DNA of 64,000 bases from JBEKIK01 sp050013075 (GCA_050013075.1 JBEKFZ010000011.1:1-64000); one strand, 5' to 3'; counted from the stretch's first letter, positions 1 to 8,836 are shown. Made by a program: numbers and translations. The notes: generated from the letters alone by a model not told the origin.

Positions 1-444
1 TTCCAGGGATCCCGGACCGTCCGCTTTTTTATAACGATCATACCGATCCTCAACCTCGCCTTTAGGCGGCTCAGGCATGTACGAGTCTCTCGGTTTCAAC
101 TCCGCTGCCCCGCCGTGGGAAATCTTCTTCCTGCCCGAATCGGTCGCCTTGTTCCACAAATCATCCTCGTTTGCCGTGCCTCGAGGCGGCTTTCCAGTCG
201 TGGTCGTGGCCGTAATTACCCTGGGTTGGTCTGCCAAGGCGACTGCGGTTCTTGCTTTATCCGCTTTGTCCGATGTTTCTTTTTCCGCCTTTGCCGGCAC
301 ATCCGATCTTTCGGCGTCCTTGTCTTCAGCCGACAAAGCCTGCTCGGCGGCATGGGAGCTATACAATCTCTTCGCCACCACGGCCACGAAGGTAATCATC
401 AATACAAGAATTATCGTCAGCCCTATTTTCGCCTCTTTGTTCAT
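1..444 (-). CDS. Membrane-anchored protein after rsmH (partial, runs off the left edge)
   Basis: An open frame of 148 codons begins at an ATG at 444 behind a GGAGG ribosome site and continues past the left edge without a stop. Residues 7-24 are strongly hydrophobic, giving one N-terminal membrane segment with a short basic cytoplasmic tail. The rest is hydrophilic and rich in Lys, Glu, Ala and Asp, like a periplasmic linker. It follows rsmH by about 100 bp on the same strand, the position of ftsL in the division (dcw) cluster, so a small divisome or peptidoglycan-binding protein is a reasonable inference. No conserved domain is visible in the part present. Confident as a gene, unsure of function. 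Confidence 0.7.
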   Translation of the reverse strand, partial: MNKEAKIGLTIILVLMITFVAVVAKRLYSSHAAEQALSAEDKDAERSDVPAKAEKETSDKADKARTAVALADQPRVITATTTTGKPPRGTANEDDLWNKATDSGRKKISHGGAAELKPRDSYMPEPPKGEVEDRYDRYKKADGPGSLE

Positions 445-480
445 GATCCACCTCCGTTTTTTCACATTATCAAAACAGTC

Positions 481-530
481 CCCTCTCCGGGCACCGCGCA
501 GCGGTCGGGAGAGGGCTAGGGTGAGGGCGG
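481..530. repeat. Palindromic intergenic repeat (CCCTCTCC family)
   Basis: The arms CCCTCTCCGG and CGGGAGAGGG pair around a GC-rich core and are followed by a GGGTGAGGGC tail. Related copies lie near 16800 and, inside a coding region, near 58150. It fills the gap between rsmH and the next gene. Confidence 0.7.
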
Positions 531-548
531 AATTACCAATACTTGTCA

Positions 549-1433
549 TTACACACGTTCGGCCACGCGGAGTTTCGCGCTTCGGCATCGCGGATTCCGC
601 TCGATCTCCTCCGCCTCCGGGCGAATCGGTTTGGAAGTAAGATTCTTCAATCGTTGATCGTTGCGAAAGACCTCCTTTACCCGCCGATCTTCCAGCGAGT
701 GAAAACTGATTACCGCCATCCTGCCCCCTGGTCGCAAACAATCCGGGATCCGCCGCAAGCCGATCTCCAATGATTTCAGTTCGTCATTCACCGCGATCCT
801 AAGCGCCTGAAAGGTCCGCGTGGCCGGGTCGATCCGCTCTCCGTGCTTCGACCGCGGCACTACCCGCCGTATCAACTCCGCTAACTCCAGCGAGGTTTCA
901 ATCGCCTTGTGCCGCCGCTGGTCGACAACCGCCCGGGCGATCTGCCGGCTGTATCGCTCTTCGCCGAAATAAAAAATCAACTCGGCCAGATGCTTGGCGC
1001 TGAGTCGGTTTATCAATCGCCGGGCAGGCTCGCCCGAGGTGGGATCGAACCGCAAGTCCAGCGGCCCATCGAGCGAAAAACTGAATCCCCGCCCCTCATC
1101 GGCCAATTGGTCGCTGGAAACTCCCAAATCCAATATCACTCCATCCACGCTCTTGATGTTCAATCGCTCCAATACCTCCGGCAAGTCGCAAAAATTTGCC
1201 TGCGCCAGCCTGAGGGGCATCCCTTGAAATTTTTGCTGCCCCTTATCAATCGCCTCCGGATCGCGGTCAATCGCGATGACCAACCCATTCGTTCCCACCC
1301 GCTCGAGCAACGCCCTGGCATGTCCCCCGCCACCTAACGTCCCGTCCACCATCACCATACCGGGACGCGGATCGAGCCATTGCACGACTGCATCTAACAA
1401 TACCGGAACATGAACTGACGACGATTCGGCCAT
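549..1433 (-). CDS. rsmH: 16S rRNA (cytosine(1402)-N(4))-methyltransferase RsmH
   Basis: Cytoplasmic SAM-dependent enzyme that N4-methylates C1402 of 16S rRNA in the ribosomal P site. The 294-residue product has the family signatures: N-terminal HVPVLLDAVV, the SAM loop VDGTLGGGGHA, LDLGVSSDQ, RGFSF followed by LDLRFD, and the C-terminal VISFHSLEDRRVK. The frame extends to 1520, but that extension crosses a palindromic repeat, so the ATG at 1433 (MAESSSVHVPV) is preferred and gives normal family length. It heads the minus-strand division cluster. No mraZ lies upstream; the divergent gene is queA. Confidence 0.96.
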   Translation of the reverse strand: MAESSSVHVPVLLDAVVQWLDPRPGMVMVDGTLGGGGHARALLERVGTNGLVIAIDRDPEAIDKGQQKFQGMPLRLAQANFCDLPEVLERLNIKSVDGVILDLGVSSDQLADEGRGFSFSLDGPLDLRFDPTSGEPARRLINRLSAKHLAELIFYFGEERYSRQIARAVVDQRRHKAIETSLELAELIRRVVPRSKHGERIDPATRTFQALRIAVNDELKSLEIGLRRIPDCLRPGGRMAVISFHSLEDRRVKEVFRNDQRLKNLTSKPIRPEAEEIERNPRCRSAKLRVAERV

Positions 1434-1472
1434 ATCTAATGCAAACCGATACGTCCAACGAAAAAAGATTCT

Positions 1473-1497
1473 CGTTCCCACGCTCTGCGTGGGAACG
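1473..1497. repeat. Perfect palindrome (GTTCCCACGC/GCGTGGGAAC family)
   Basis: The arms GTTCCCACGC and GCGTGGGAAC surround a short centre. It lies between divergent rsmH and queA. Two more copies sit head to head at 20785-20848. Confidence 0.8.
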
Positions 1498-1652
1498 CAC
1501 AATACACTCTTCATCCACAACAGACAAGTTTGTTTCCCCCCTGCCGTGGGTCATGTCCCGTACTGCTTCCGCACCAGGGAAAAGAGGCTTATACTCATTG
1601 CTTCCCTCATAGTAAAGCTCAGCTTCAACCCAGCCGGTAAACCGCAAAACCC

Positions 1653-2699
1653 ATGAGCGAACTGGACCAATACGACTACGCTCTTCCCCGGCATTTTATA
1701 GCTCAAAATCCGGCAATTTCGCGTATCGACGCCCGGCTGCTGGTCGTCGACCGTAAACACAACTCCTTGGATCACAGGTACATACGCGATTTGCCCGAAA
1801 TCCTCCGCGCCGGCGATTGCCTGGTACTGAACGACACCAAAGTCATACCCGCCAGACTACTGGGCTACCGTGCCAATACGGGGGGGAAATGGGAAGGCCT
1901 TTTCCTCGAAGCCGCACCTGACAAGGCTTGGAGGGTTTTAAGCCACACTAGGGGTAAACTTACCCCAGGCGAGCAGATAATCTTGCTTAATGTTGACGGC
2001 AGGGAAGATATTCGCCTCATTTTGACTGTTAAAGAACCAGATGGAACCTGGATCGTCCGTCCCCAGTCCGACGAAGATCCGTTCGCTATTCTGGACCGCC
2101 TCGGTCGCGTCCCGCTGCCGCCGTACATCCGCGACGGAGAGATGCTCGAGTCCGACCGCGAGAATTATCAAACCGTCTACGCCCGATTGCCCGGTTCCGT
2201 GGCCGCTCCCACCGCCGGTCTGCATTTCACCGAATCCCTGTTGCGCCGGCTAAAAGAAATCGGAGTCATCATCGCGCAGTTGACCTTGCACATCGGATTA
2301 GGCACCTTTCGCCCGATTACGGCCGATAAAATTTCGGAACATCGAATGCACGCCGAATGGGGAGTAATCGAGCCCGACGCCGTTAACATAATCCAAACCT
2401 GCCGCCAAAGGGGCGGAAGAACGATTGCCGTGGGCACCACTTCAGTCCGCCTTTTGGAAACCGCAGCCGCCGATGGCCTGCTAAAACCTTTCCGCGGCCC
2501 CACGAATTTATTCATCCGCCCGCCGTACCGATTTCACGCCGTCGACGCAATGTTGACCAATTTTCACCTTCCCCGCACCACTCTCTTGATATTGGTCCGC
2601 ACCTTCGGCGGCGACGCCCTGATTAAACAAGCTTATGATGAGGCGATCCGCGAACAATACCGCTTTTACAGCTACGGCGACGCCATGCTGATTTTGTAG
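1653..2699 (+). CDS. queA: S-adenosylmethionine:tRNA ribosyltransferase-isomerase QueA
   Basis: Transfers and isomerises the ribosyl moiety of SAM onto 7-aminomethyl-7-deazaguanine in tRNA, making epoxyqueuosine, a late step of queuosine synthesis in the cytoplasm. The 348-residue product has full family length with the hallmark blocks YDYALPRHFIAQ, LVLNDTKVIPARL, VAAPTAGLHFT and TNFHLPRTTLLILV. The start is the first ATG of the frame; no strong ribosome site is seen. It is transcribed divergently from rsmH. No other queuosine genes are nearby. Confidence 0.96.
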   Translation: MSELDQYDYALPRHFIAQNPAISRIDARLLVVDRKHNSLDHRYIRDLPEILRAGDCLVLNDTKVIPARLLGYRANTGGKWEGLFLEAAPDKAWRVLSHTRGKLTPGEQIILLNVDGREDIRLILTVKEPDGTWIVRPQSDEDPFAILDRLGRVPLPPYIRDGEMLESDRENYQTVYARLPGSVAAPTAGLHFTESLLRRLKEIGVIIAQLTLHIGLGTFRPITADKISEHRMHAEWGVIEPDAVNIIQTCRQRGGRTIAVGTTSVRLLETAAADGLLKPFRGPTNLFIRPPYRFHAVDAMLTNFHLPRTTLLILVRTFGGDALIKQAYDEAIREQYRFYSYGDAMLIL

Positions 2700-2800
2700 G
2701 AATAAAGTTATATAAAAATTATGTGTAAGAGAAGGAAAAAAGGGAAAAAGGATTTGTGTAAGAAAGGGAAAATCGGAAAAAGGGAAAAGATTTATATTTA

Positions 2801-2925
2801 GAGCCTATCCCAAAACAATAATGTCATTCTGAGCGAAGCGAAGAATCTTGAAGGAACATATGGACAATATATTGCCAAATACGGAGATCCTTCGCTACGC
2901 TCAGGATGACTTTTGGGATAGGTTC
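2801..2925. mobile_element. Nested inverted-repeat element (MITE-like)
   Basis: The outer arms GAGCCTATCCCAAAA and TTTTGGGATAGGTTC are nearly perfect inverted repeats. Inner arms built on GTCATTCTGAGCGAAGCGAA and its complement form a second stem. The element is 125 bp, carries no gene, and has the form of a non-autonomous miniature element. Confidence 0.7.
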
Positions 2926-3030
2926 TTAAAATTACATATCATTTTATCTGTTTGCAGTGAACCACACGGAACCACTACTGTTTAACGCGAAAATACGAAG
3001 GAACGAAAACATGAAAAAGAATTGAAGGTT

Positions 3031-3145
3031 TATTGACCTTTGCCTAGTGAATGGATCACTAGGTCGTGGGGCAGATTGCTAATCTGCCCAGGAAAGGCAG
3101 GTTGGCAACCTGCCCCACGGTTCATTTACAAGGCAAAGGTCAATA
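3031..3145. mobile_element. Nested inverted-repeat element (MITE-like)
   Basis: Outer arms TATTGACCTTTGCCT and AGGCAAAGGTCAATA are perfect inverted repeats 115 bp apart end to end. An inner stem (3066-3118) pairs GTGGGGCAG with CTGCCCCAC. The rest of the 2700-3348 gap is A/G-rich (2725-2790) and T/C-rich (3255-3305) low-complexity sequence with no gene. Confidence 0.7.
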
Positions 3146-3348
3146 GATTTCGTGCTTTCTTTATTTCGCTCTTTCGTGGTGAAAATTGGTTGTGTTTTGA
3201 CTTTTTTCGTTGATTCACTTCAATCCGCTAAATAATAACAAAATTACACGTAATTAAAACTTTCTTTTTGTTTTCCCCTTTTCCCCCTTTCCCTTTTTTC
3301 CTCTTTACACAAAAATATATTGTTAATGATTATTGATAGGAGATCCCC

Positions 3349-3990
3349 GTGTCCGAAGTCCCCGCCGAGTGTGTCTTGGTCGTTCCCGCCGATCTGTTCC
3401 ATCGCCTTGGATACTTCCAGGGATTCAACTCCCAGGTGGATCGTTATCTCAACGTCCTGTTCAGTCCCCGATTTATGAGTTACCGTCCCCGCGGCGAAGT
3501 CGAGCAGGACCCCGGCTTCAAGCAATTGATCCCCTACGTGATCTTTTGTTATACCGACCCTGAAAAAAATCTAAACCTTTTCCAATACACCCGCGGCGCA
3601 GGCATGGGCGAAGGCCGATTGCACCGCAAGCGCAGCGTGGGCATCGGCGGGCACATCTCGGCCATCGACGCCGATCCGAACCAAAACTCCTCGCCCTATG
3701 AAGAAGGCATGCGTCGCGAACTGGACGAAGAAGTAGAAATCATCACGCCCTACACGGCCAAATGCGTCGGACTGATAAACGACGACCAAACCGAAGTCGG
3801 CCGCGTCCACCTCGGCGTAGTGCACCTATTCAATGTCGAACGTCCCACAGTCCGCCCCCGCGAATCCGACATCCTAGAAAGCGGCTTCCAAGGCGTCGCC
3901 GAAATCCTCCCCGACCTCGACTCCTTCGAAACCTGGTCCCAAATCTGCATCCGCGCCTTGTTCGGCGAAGCGCAAACAAAAGAAAAATAA
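3349..3990 (+). CDS. NUDIX-like protein
   Basis: A 213-residue protein starting at GTG behind AGGAG. Residues 96-130 contain GIGGHI followed after about 20 residues by EEGMRRELDEEVEI, which matches the second half of the Nudix box (REUXEEXGU) with a longer-than-usual gap after the glycines. Nudix proteins hydrolyse nucleoside diphosphates linked to another group, so a phosphohydrolase or a sensor derived from one is plausible. The N-terminal 90 residues are not recognised. It stands alone; its TAA stop forms part of a palindromic repeat. Confidence 0.75.
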   Translation: MSEVPAECVLVVPADLFHRLGYFQGFNSQVDRYLNVLFSPRFMSYRPRGEVEQDPGFKQLIPYVIFCYTDPEKNLNLFQYTRGAGMGEGRLHRKRSVGIGGHISAIDADPNQNSSPYEEGMRRELDEEVEIITPYTAKCVGLINDDQTEVGRVHLGVVHLFNVERPTVRPRESDILESGFQGVAEILPDLDSFETWSQICIRALFGEAQTKEK

Positions 3991-4005
3991 ACCGCTTGCG
4001 GTTTA
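3988..4005. repeat. AAACCGC(A/T)AGCGGTTT palindrome
   Basis: An 18-bp palindrome built on AAACCGCTTGCGGTTT that overlaps the stop codon of the preceding gene. The same short palindrome occurs near 4805, 37491, 51036 and three times at 59031-59117, with degenerate copies at 27323 and 39553. The remaining gap to 4330 shows nothing else. Confidence 0.75.
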
Positions 4006-4330
4006 GCGTGAATAATGGAAAAAAACAATAATTATTTATGATGTCTCCGGAACTCTCCCGGCACATCCAGTGGGAAACGGGGACGCAGCTAGTTTTGACT
4101 GTCCAATCCCAACTTTACCTCACTGCAATTGCACCGTAGCGCAACGACAATTGCCCTCATGTAAAATCTACTTTCATCGACGCCATGTTGTAGTCCGGTC
4201 CACTGTCCACCGACCACTGTCCCCTAATCTCTAACCCCTAATCTATAATCACCATCCCTTTGCTTTCCCCCAATTTACGATTACAATTACTATATTGACC
4301 CTCACGAATCCGCTCCCGGAGTATTAAAAA

Positions 4331-4663
4331 ATGCCCATCATCTTGACCGAAACCGCTGCCGCTGAAATCAAACGCTTTATGGACTCGCAAAAACTGGAAT
4401 CCACGACCATGCTTCGCATGGGCATTGCCGGCGGCGGATGCGCCGGTCTTCAATATACCTTGGGATTCGAAAACCAATTCGATCCGGCCATCGACGCCCA
4501 ATACCAGCAGCACGGCATAAATGTAGTGACTCAAAAGAAAATGGCCCTGCATCTCGACGGGGCGACCATCGATTTCGTCGACGGCCCGATGGGCCAAGGT
4601 TTCGCCATCGAAAATCCCAACGTCCCCCGCGGCGGCGGCTGCCCAGGCTGCGGACATCACTGA
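4331..4663 (+). CDS. Iron-sulfur cluster carrier/assembly protein of the IscA/ErpA (HesB) family
   Basis: A 110-residue A-type carrier that would hold and pass on Fe-S clusters to apoproteins in the cytoplasm. It has the three expected cysteines: one in MGIAGGGCAGLQY and two in the C-terminal GGGCPGCGHH. Length and fold pattern match the family. No isc or suf genes are adjacent, so whether it is ErpA, IscA or SufA cannot be decided. Confidence 0.93.
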   Translation: MPIILTETAAAEIKRFMDSQKLESTTMLRMGIAGGGCAGLQYTLGFENQFDPAIDAQYQQHGINVVTQKKMALHLDGATIDFVDGPMGQGFAIENPNVPRGGGCPGCGHH

Positions 4664-4804
4664 TAGGGGTCAGAGGTTAGGGGCCGGAGATTAGGGCCAG
4701 GGACGAAGAATAAATGTTATACCAATTCCCATTCAAACGTGCGCTTAGAGACTTGTTTGAGTTGGCAATTATTTCAGGAAAACGGCATTTTATTGGCTTA
4801 TCGC

Positions 4805-4821
4805 TAAACCGCAAGCGGTTT
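4805..4821. repeat. AAACCGCAAGCGGTTT palindrome
   Basis: A further copy of the short palindrome seen at 3988. It is followed at 4828-4880 by degenerate direct repeats of the type GTAAACTGTAAACCGTGAAC that run up to the stop of the next gene. Confidence 0.75.
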
Positions 4822-4880
4822 GTCGGCGTGAACTGTAAACTGTAAACCGTGAACTGCAAACCGTGAACTGTAAACTATTA

Positions 4881-6560
4881 CTATTCCGGAAAAATCATCG
4901 CCTCGGCAAATGCTTCCTGAAAATCCGGGTCTGTGGAAAGATCCACGTGTTCGGTCCGCCGGGCGATATCTTCCGCCAAGCGCCGGGCGCGGAGCGAAAG
5001 GGCGGCCAGGCGCGCCCCGGCCAGCGAAGTATTGCCCCGATAATATATGCGATGATGCTCGATCTGGTCCGGTAAAAGCCCGATGCGTTGGGCATTGCTG
5101 CGGCGGATGAAGTTGCCAAACCCGCCGGCAATGAACACTTCCTGTAAATCTTGCGGTTTTAGCCCGGCGCATTTGAGCAAAATTCCAATGCCCGCGCGAA
5201 TCGCACCCGTGGCCAGTTGCAGTTCGCGAAAGTCGCGCTGCGTTAGGACCAGCGCCTTGCCCGTGGCCGACTCTTTCTCGGACACCAGCAAAAAAGCCAC
5301 TTTTCCGCCGTGCAGTACAATGCGCTCTCTAAGGTCGGGCAAAACGCCCTCGGGCAGTTGATCCGGATTCAACAGTTTTCCTTGGGGGCTGAGGACTTTG
5401 TGCCGCAGCAGTTCGGCGGCAACGTCGATCAAACCCGAACCGCAAAGCCCGGCCGGCGCGGCATTGCCGATCACATTGATCCGCAGCCGTCCGTCGACAA
5501 TAACCTTTTCAATAGCGCCGCTGCTGCCGCGCATTCCGCAGGAGATGCGTGCGCCCTCGAAGGCGGGCCCGGCGGCCGTCGACGCGGCGGTCAATTTTCC
5601 CCGGGCCCAAAGCACGATCTCCCCGTTGGTGCCGATATCGACCAACAGCGCCGGACCGGGCACATTGGTCAACTCGGTTGCTAAAATGCCCGCTACCGTA
5701 TCGCCGCCCACGAATCCGCCGATAATCGGAAAAACATAAGCTCTGGCGCGAGGATGGACCCGCAATCCCAATTCCCCGGCGCTAAGCGACAAGCCAAAAT
5801 CCGAGGCCGGCACAAACGGCGCACTGCCCAGCGAACTGGCATCCACTCGGCAAAGCAGGTGCTGCATGGCGGTATTGCCGGAAAAAGCCAGGACGTAAAT
5901 CTTTTCGCGTTCGATTCCAGCCTGGGCGCACAACTCGCCGATCATCTCGTTTATCGCCGAAATTATCGCCTCGTGTAGAATTTGCAGTCCCTGGGGATTT
6001 TCTCGCGCGAATAAGATTCGCGAAAGCACGTCGTCGCCGAACCGGGTCTGCGGATTCAACCGCGAGGCCACGGCCCGATCGCTTGCCGCGCTCAGGTCCA
6101 GCAATAAGGCCGCCAGTGTCGTGGTGCCGACATCGACGGCAACGGCGAATTTCTCCGCCGTGGTGTCGCCTTGCGGAAAATCGATCAATCGGTCCGCGGA
6201 TTTCTCATCCGGCTCCGAGGCGATTTTTTCGGTGCGGACCAGTATTTGATGTTTGGCCGTCAGGAGCGAGGCATCCGGAACAAGAACCGTTGCCGGCCCG
6301 CGGACTTGGCTCTGACATGCAAGGCGAAATCCCCGGCGGATTTCAGCGGGTGAAAAAGATTGTTCTTCAGCCGCCGTGGGTTCGCCTGCCGGAGTCTCCA
6401 TCTTCACCCGGCATTTGCCGCAAATTCCTTCCCCGCCGCAGGGCGAATCCAGGATGATGCCCGCCTCGGCGGCCGCCTCGATTATTCGAGTTCCCGCCAG
6501 CACATAAACCGTTCTGCCGGCCGGCAGGAAGGTGACGGGCACTTCGGCCTCGCGCATCAT
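4881..6560 (-). CDS. ASKHA-type activator with N-terminal 2Fe-2S ferredoxin domain (RACo/RamA-like, DUF4445)
   Basis: A 559-residue cytoplasmic protein. Residues 8-95 form a plant-type ferredoxin domain with Cys41, Cys47 and Cys50 (CGGEGICGKC) and Cys82. The rest carries ATPase-type glycine-rich blocks of the ASKHA fold, such as AVDVGTTTLAALLLDL, ALLVDIGTNGEIVL and EVFIAGGFGNF. Characterised members reactivate the cobalt of corrinoid proteins using ATP and a low-potential electron. No corrinoid methyltransferase lies nearby, so the partner is unknown. The ATGATG start sits behind GGAGG, and this ribosome site and start lie within a 19-bp duplication bordering a MITE. It was probably translationally coupled to the upstream LysR gene before the insertion. 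Confidence 0.88.
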   Translation of the reverse strand: MMREAEVPVTFLPAGRTVYVLAGTRIIEAAAEAGIILDSPCGGEGICGKCRVKMETPAGEPTAAEEQSFSPAEIRRGFRLACQSQVRGPATVLVPDASLLTAKHQILVRTEKIASEPDEKSADRLIDFPQGDTTAEKFAVAVDVGTTTLAALLLDLSAASDRAVASRLNPQTRFGDDVLSRILFARENPQGLQILHEAIISAINEMIGELCAQAGIEREKIYVLAFSGNTAMQHLLCRVDASSLGSAPFVPASDFGLSLSAGELGLRVHPRARAYVFPIIGGFVGGDTVAGILATELTNVPGPALLVDIGTNGEIVLWARGKLTAASTAAGPAFEGARISCGMRGSSGAIEKVIVDGRLRINVIGNAAPAGLCGSGLIDVAAELLRHKVLSPQGKLLNPDQLPEGVLPDLRERIVLHGGKVAFLLVSEKESATGKALVLTQRDFRELQLATGAIRAGIGILLKCAGLKPQDLQEVFIAGGFGNFIRRSNAQRIGLLPDQIEHHRIYYRGNTSLAGARLAALSLRARRLAEDIARRTEHVDLSTDPDFQEAFAEAMIFPE

Positions 6561-6687
6561 GGTTCCTCCGCGAATAAAGGGAATAAAGGGGTCAGAACTA
6601 TTTTTCTTATTGACGAATAGTTTTCTCCCGATTTTCGTTCAAAAAATAGTTCTGACCCCTTTATTACTCATCATGGTTCCTCCGCGA
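6555..6687. mobile_element. MITE (6574-6668) bounded by a 19-bp direct repeat
   Basis: Terminal inverted repeats AATAAAGGGGTCAGAACTA and its complement enclose a short A/T-rich centre of a 95-bp gene-less element. It is bordered by an exact direct repeat, CATCATGGTTCCTCCGCGA, at 6555-6573 and 6669-6687. On the minus strand the repeat carries GGAGG and ATGATG, so one copy gives the end of the LysR gene and the other the ribosome site and start of the activator gene. A related element lies at 24412-24503. Confidence 0.85.
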
Positions 6688-7573
6688 CGTTCTTTTGCGA
6701 CTGCTGGAGCAACTCCACGAACTTGCCCACGGTGGGAGTGAAAACTTTGCGCTGGCGATGGATGATTCCAATGGGACGCTTCAATTCAGGCGCTATCAGG
6801 CGTATTGCAGCCAACGTGCCGGCTTTGGTTTCCGCCCGGACCGTCGGCTCCGGCAAAATGCTGATGCCCGCTCCGATTTGCACCGCCTGCTTGATGGTTT
6901 CGATATTGTCGAATTCCATGACTACCCGCACGCTTATGCCGCGCTGGCGGAACTGCCGTTCGATCTCCTTGCGAATGCTCAAGTCGCGATCGAAACCCAC
7001 GAAATCCTCGCCTTGCAGGTGCTCGGCGGTAACGGCTTTGTGGCGCGTCAACGGATGCTGCGGCTGACATACCACGACCATCTTTTCCGATCGCAGGGGT
7101 ATCACGTTCAAATCGGGCGACGCCGCGGGATAGGAAACTATGCCCAAGTCCACCTCGGCGTTGAGCACGGCGTTGTATACCTTGTTGGGATGCAGATATT
7201 CCAAACGCACCTTGGCCTTGGGATGGCTGCGCATGAATTCCTGCATGCAAAGGCTCATGTCGTGCAAGCCGACTGAATAAATCGCCGCTACCCGCACCAG
7301 ACCGCTGATTTCCATGCGCAAGGAGCGAACTCGTGCTTCAACCGAATCGTATAACTCCAATACCTCGCGAAAACCCTCGAAACAGGCTTGCCCTTCGGGA
7401 GTCAGCACGAAAGGGCGCTTCGAACGGTCAACCAATTGCACTCCAAAATAACACTCCAAGCGATGCACAGATTGCGTGGCTGCCGATTGGCTGACTTCGT
7501 TGGCCACGGCCCCGCGGGAAAAGCTCTGATGTAGGACCACGTCACAGAATATGCGGAGCGTTTCGATGTTCAT
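6671..7573 (-). CDS. LysR-family transcriptional regulator
   Basis: A 300-residue DNA-binding regulator. The N-terminal winged helix-turn-helix covers residues 1-60 (MNIETLRIFCDVV, then SQSAATQSVHRLE as recognition region). The C-terminal effector domain begins near residue 90 with the usual GLVRVAAIYSVG strand. Its final codons overlap the original start of the activator gene downstream on the same strand, so it may regulate that gene or respond to a metabolite linked to it. The effector is unknown. Confidence 0.93.
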   Translation of the reverse strand: MNIETLRIFCDVVLHQSFSRGAVANEVSQSAATQSVHRLECYFGVQLVDRSKRPFVLTPEGQACFEGFREVLELYDSVEARVRSLRMEISGLVRVAAIYSVGLHDMSLCMQEFMRSHPKAKVRLEYLHPNKVYNAVLNAEVDLGIVSYPAASPDLNVIPLRSEKMVVVCQPQHPLTRHKAVTAEHLQGEDFVGFDRDLSIRKEIERQFRQRGISVRVVMEFDNIETIKQAVQIGAGISILPEPTVRAETKAGTLAAIRLIAPELKRPIGIIHRQRKVFTPTVGKFVELLQQSQKNVAEEP

Positions 7574-7885
7574 AACATTATCTTATCATTAGATTAACTT
7601 ATGATCAACCATGACATGATAATTGTAAGTAGGTTAAAATTATCCTGGAGAATTTTTATCCGAGATTTTTTTAGTACCTCACGAAACCACCCCTTTATAG
7701 GGGGTTTAATGAACTTAAAACAAGAGTTTTTCCGCATACCTAAATTCCTATAAACCGCACGATCTGCAATAGGGGAACGCAGCCAAGTCATTAATCGAAG
7801 TTGAAAACACTATAAGATTGCTCCACACAAGCGTCGCTTATATAGTTGTTAAGGGATGTTGTAAGATGCACTGAGGAGGATTTTT
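7574..7885. other. Intergenic region between divergent regulator and hibernation factor
   Basis: A 312-bp A/T-rich region that must hold the promoters of the divergent LysR gene and the hibernation factor gene. No operator or terminator can be called with confidence. Confidence 0.5.
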
Positions 7886-8200
7886 ATGGAACTCGATATT
7901 CGCTCTCAAAATCTCCATCTTGACGAAGCAACCGAATCGCACGTCCAGCGGCGGATGAATTTCGCCCTGGAACAGTTCAACTCATGGATTACTCGCGTCC
8001 AGGTGCACTTGGAAGACGTGAACGGACCGCGCCGGGGCATCGACAAACAGTGCCGCATCCTGGTAAATTTAAAAGGCGGTAAAACCATCAAAGTGGAAGA
8101 CCTGGACGTGGATTTGATTGCCGCAGTGAATCGCGCCGCCGACCGCATGGGTCAAGTCGTCAGCCGGGAAGTGGATCGAAGGAGAAAAAAGAAAGGCTGA
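7886..8200 (+). CDS. Ribosome hibernation-promoting factor/RaiA family protein
   Basis: A 104-residue protein starting behind a strong GAGGAGG ribosome site. It has the family pattern MELDIRSQNLHLDEATESHV at the N-terminus and a C-terminal helix DLIAAVNRAADRMGQVVSRE followed by a basic tail. Such proteins bind the 30S decoding region and hold ribosomes inactive during stress or slow growth. It is a short-type member, without the dimerising C-terminal domain of long HPF. Confidence 0.9.
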   Translation: MELDIRSQNLHLDEATESHVQRRMNFALEQFNSWITRVQVHLEDVNGPRRGIDKQCRILVNLKGGKTIKVEDLDVDLIAAVNRAADRMGQVVSREVDRRRKKKG

Positions 8201-8289
8201 TGGCTAAATGAAAAAAGACTAAGCATTTCGATTGATATATATAGATACGTCTACTGGACGGATTTCTCTGCCTTGTGTATTATGTTGGC

Positions 8290-8529
8290 ATGAGATTTAC
8301 GCAGTATTTCCTGCATACGCATAAACGATCTGATCGACGCGATATCAAGATCGAATGGATCGAGCAAGTCGTCGCCAATCCCTTGAAAGAAATTGTTCAG
8401 TCTGACGGCCGGATCAAAAAATGGGGTCGGATTCTAGAAGCCGGCGGGAAGTATCTGCGCGTCGTGCTTCTCGAAGACGGCCTGACGGTTCACAATGCTT
8501 TTTTTGACCGAGGATTTCGGGAGGTTTAA
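8290..8529 (+). CDS. DUF4258-like small protein
   Basis: About 79 residues. The core IEWIEQVVANPLKEIVQSDG, then GRILEAGGKYLRVVLLEDG and the final HNAFFDRGF, resembles the DUF4258-type small proteins that share a RelE-like size. The frame continues upstream to a GTG at 8275; the ATG at 8290 matches the usual MRFTQYF start. It is separated by 3 bp from a DUF2283-type gene, a pairing that resembles a toxin-antitoxin module, but toxicity is only inferred. A decayed relative appears at 43979-44140. Confidence 0.75.
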   Translation: MRFTQYFLHTHKRSDRRDIKIEWIEQVVANPLKEIVQSDGRIKKWGRILEAGGKYLRVVLLEDGLTVHNAFFDRGFREV

Positions 8530-8532
8530 AAA

Positions 8533-8730
8533 ATGAGAATTAAGTACTTTCCTGATAGCGATACGCTCCTTGTCAATTTCAGCGACAAGAAGATCGTGGA
8601 AACTCGCGACCTGAACGAGAACGTGCTCATAGAACTCGACAAGAACGGCCATATTGTCAGCATGACCATCGAACATGCCAAGCAACATACTGATATCAGT
8701 GAATTTTCATATCAAACGGCTTCCGTCTGA
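8533..8730 (+). CDS. DUF2283 family protein
   Basis: A 65-residue protein with the family pattern MRIKYFPDSDTLLVNFSD and a following ETRDLNENVLIELDKNGHI. It starts behind GGGAGG, a ribosome site that overlaps the end of the upstream gene, so the two are probably translated together. DUF2283 proteins are commonly encoded next to DUF4258-like partners; an antitoxin role is possible but unproven. Confidence 0.85.
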   Translation: MRIKYFPDSDTLLVNFSDKKIVETRDLNENVLIELDKNGHIVSMTIEHAKQHTDISEFSYQTASV

Positions 8731-8836
8731 TAATTAGGCCGCGAGCGTGTCTACCGTAGGCAGTTCTTGCCAATCTTTTTTAAGAAATATATCTTGCCCC
8801 GGATATATTCGAAAAAGAACCGAGCCACCTTCCGGC

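Noticed and set aside
1434..1520. N-terminal extension of RsmH
   Set aside because: The extra codons read through a palindromic intergenic repeat and precede the normal family N-terminus.
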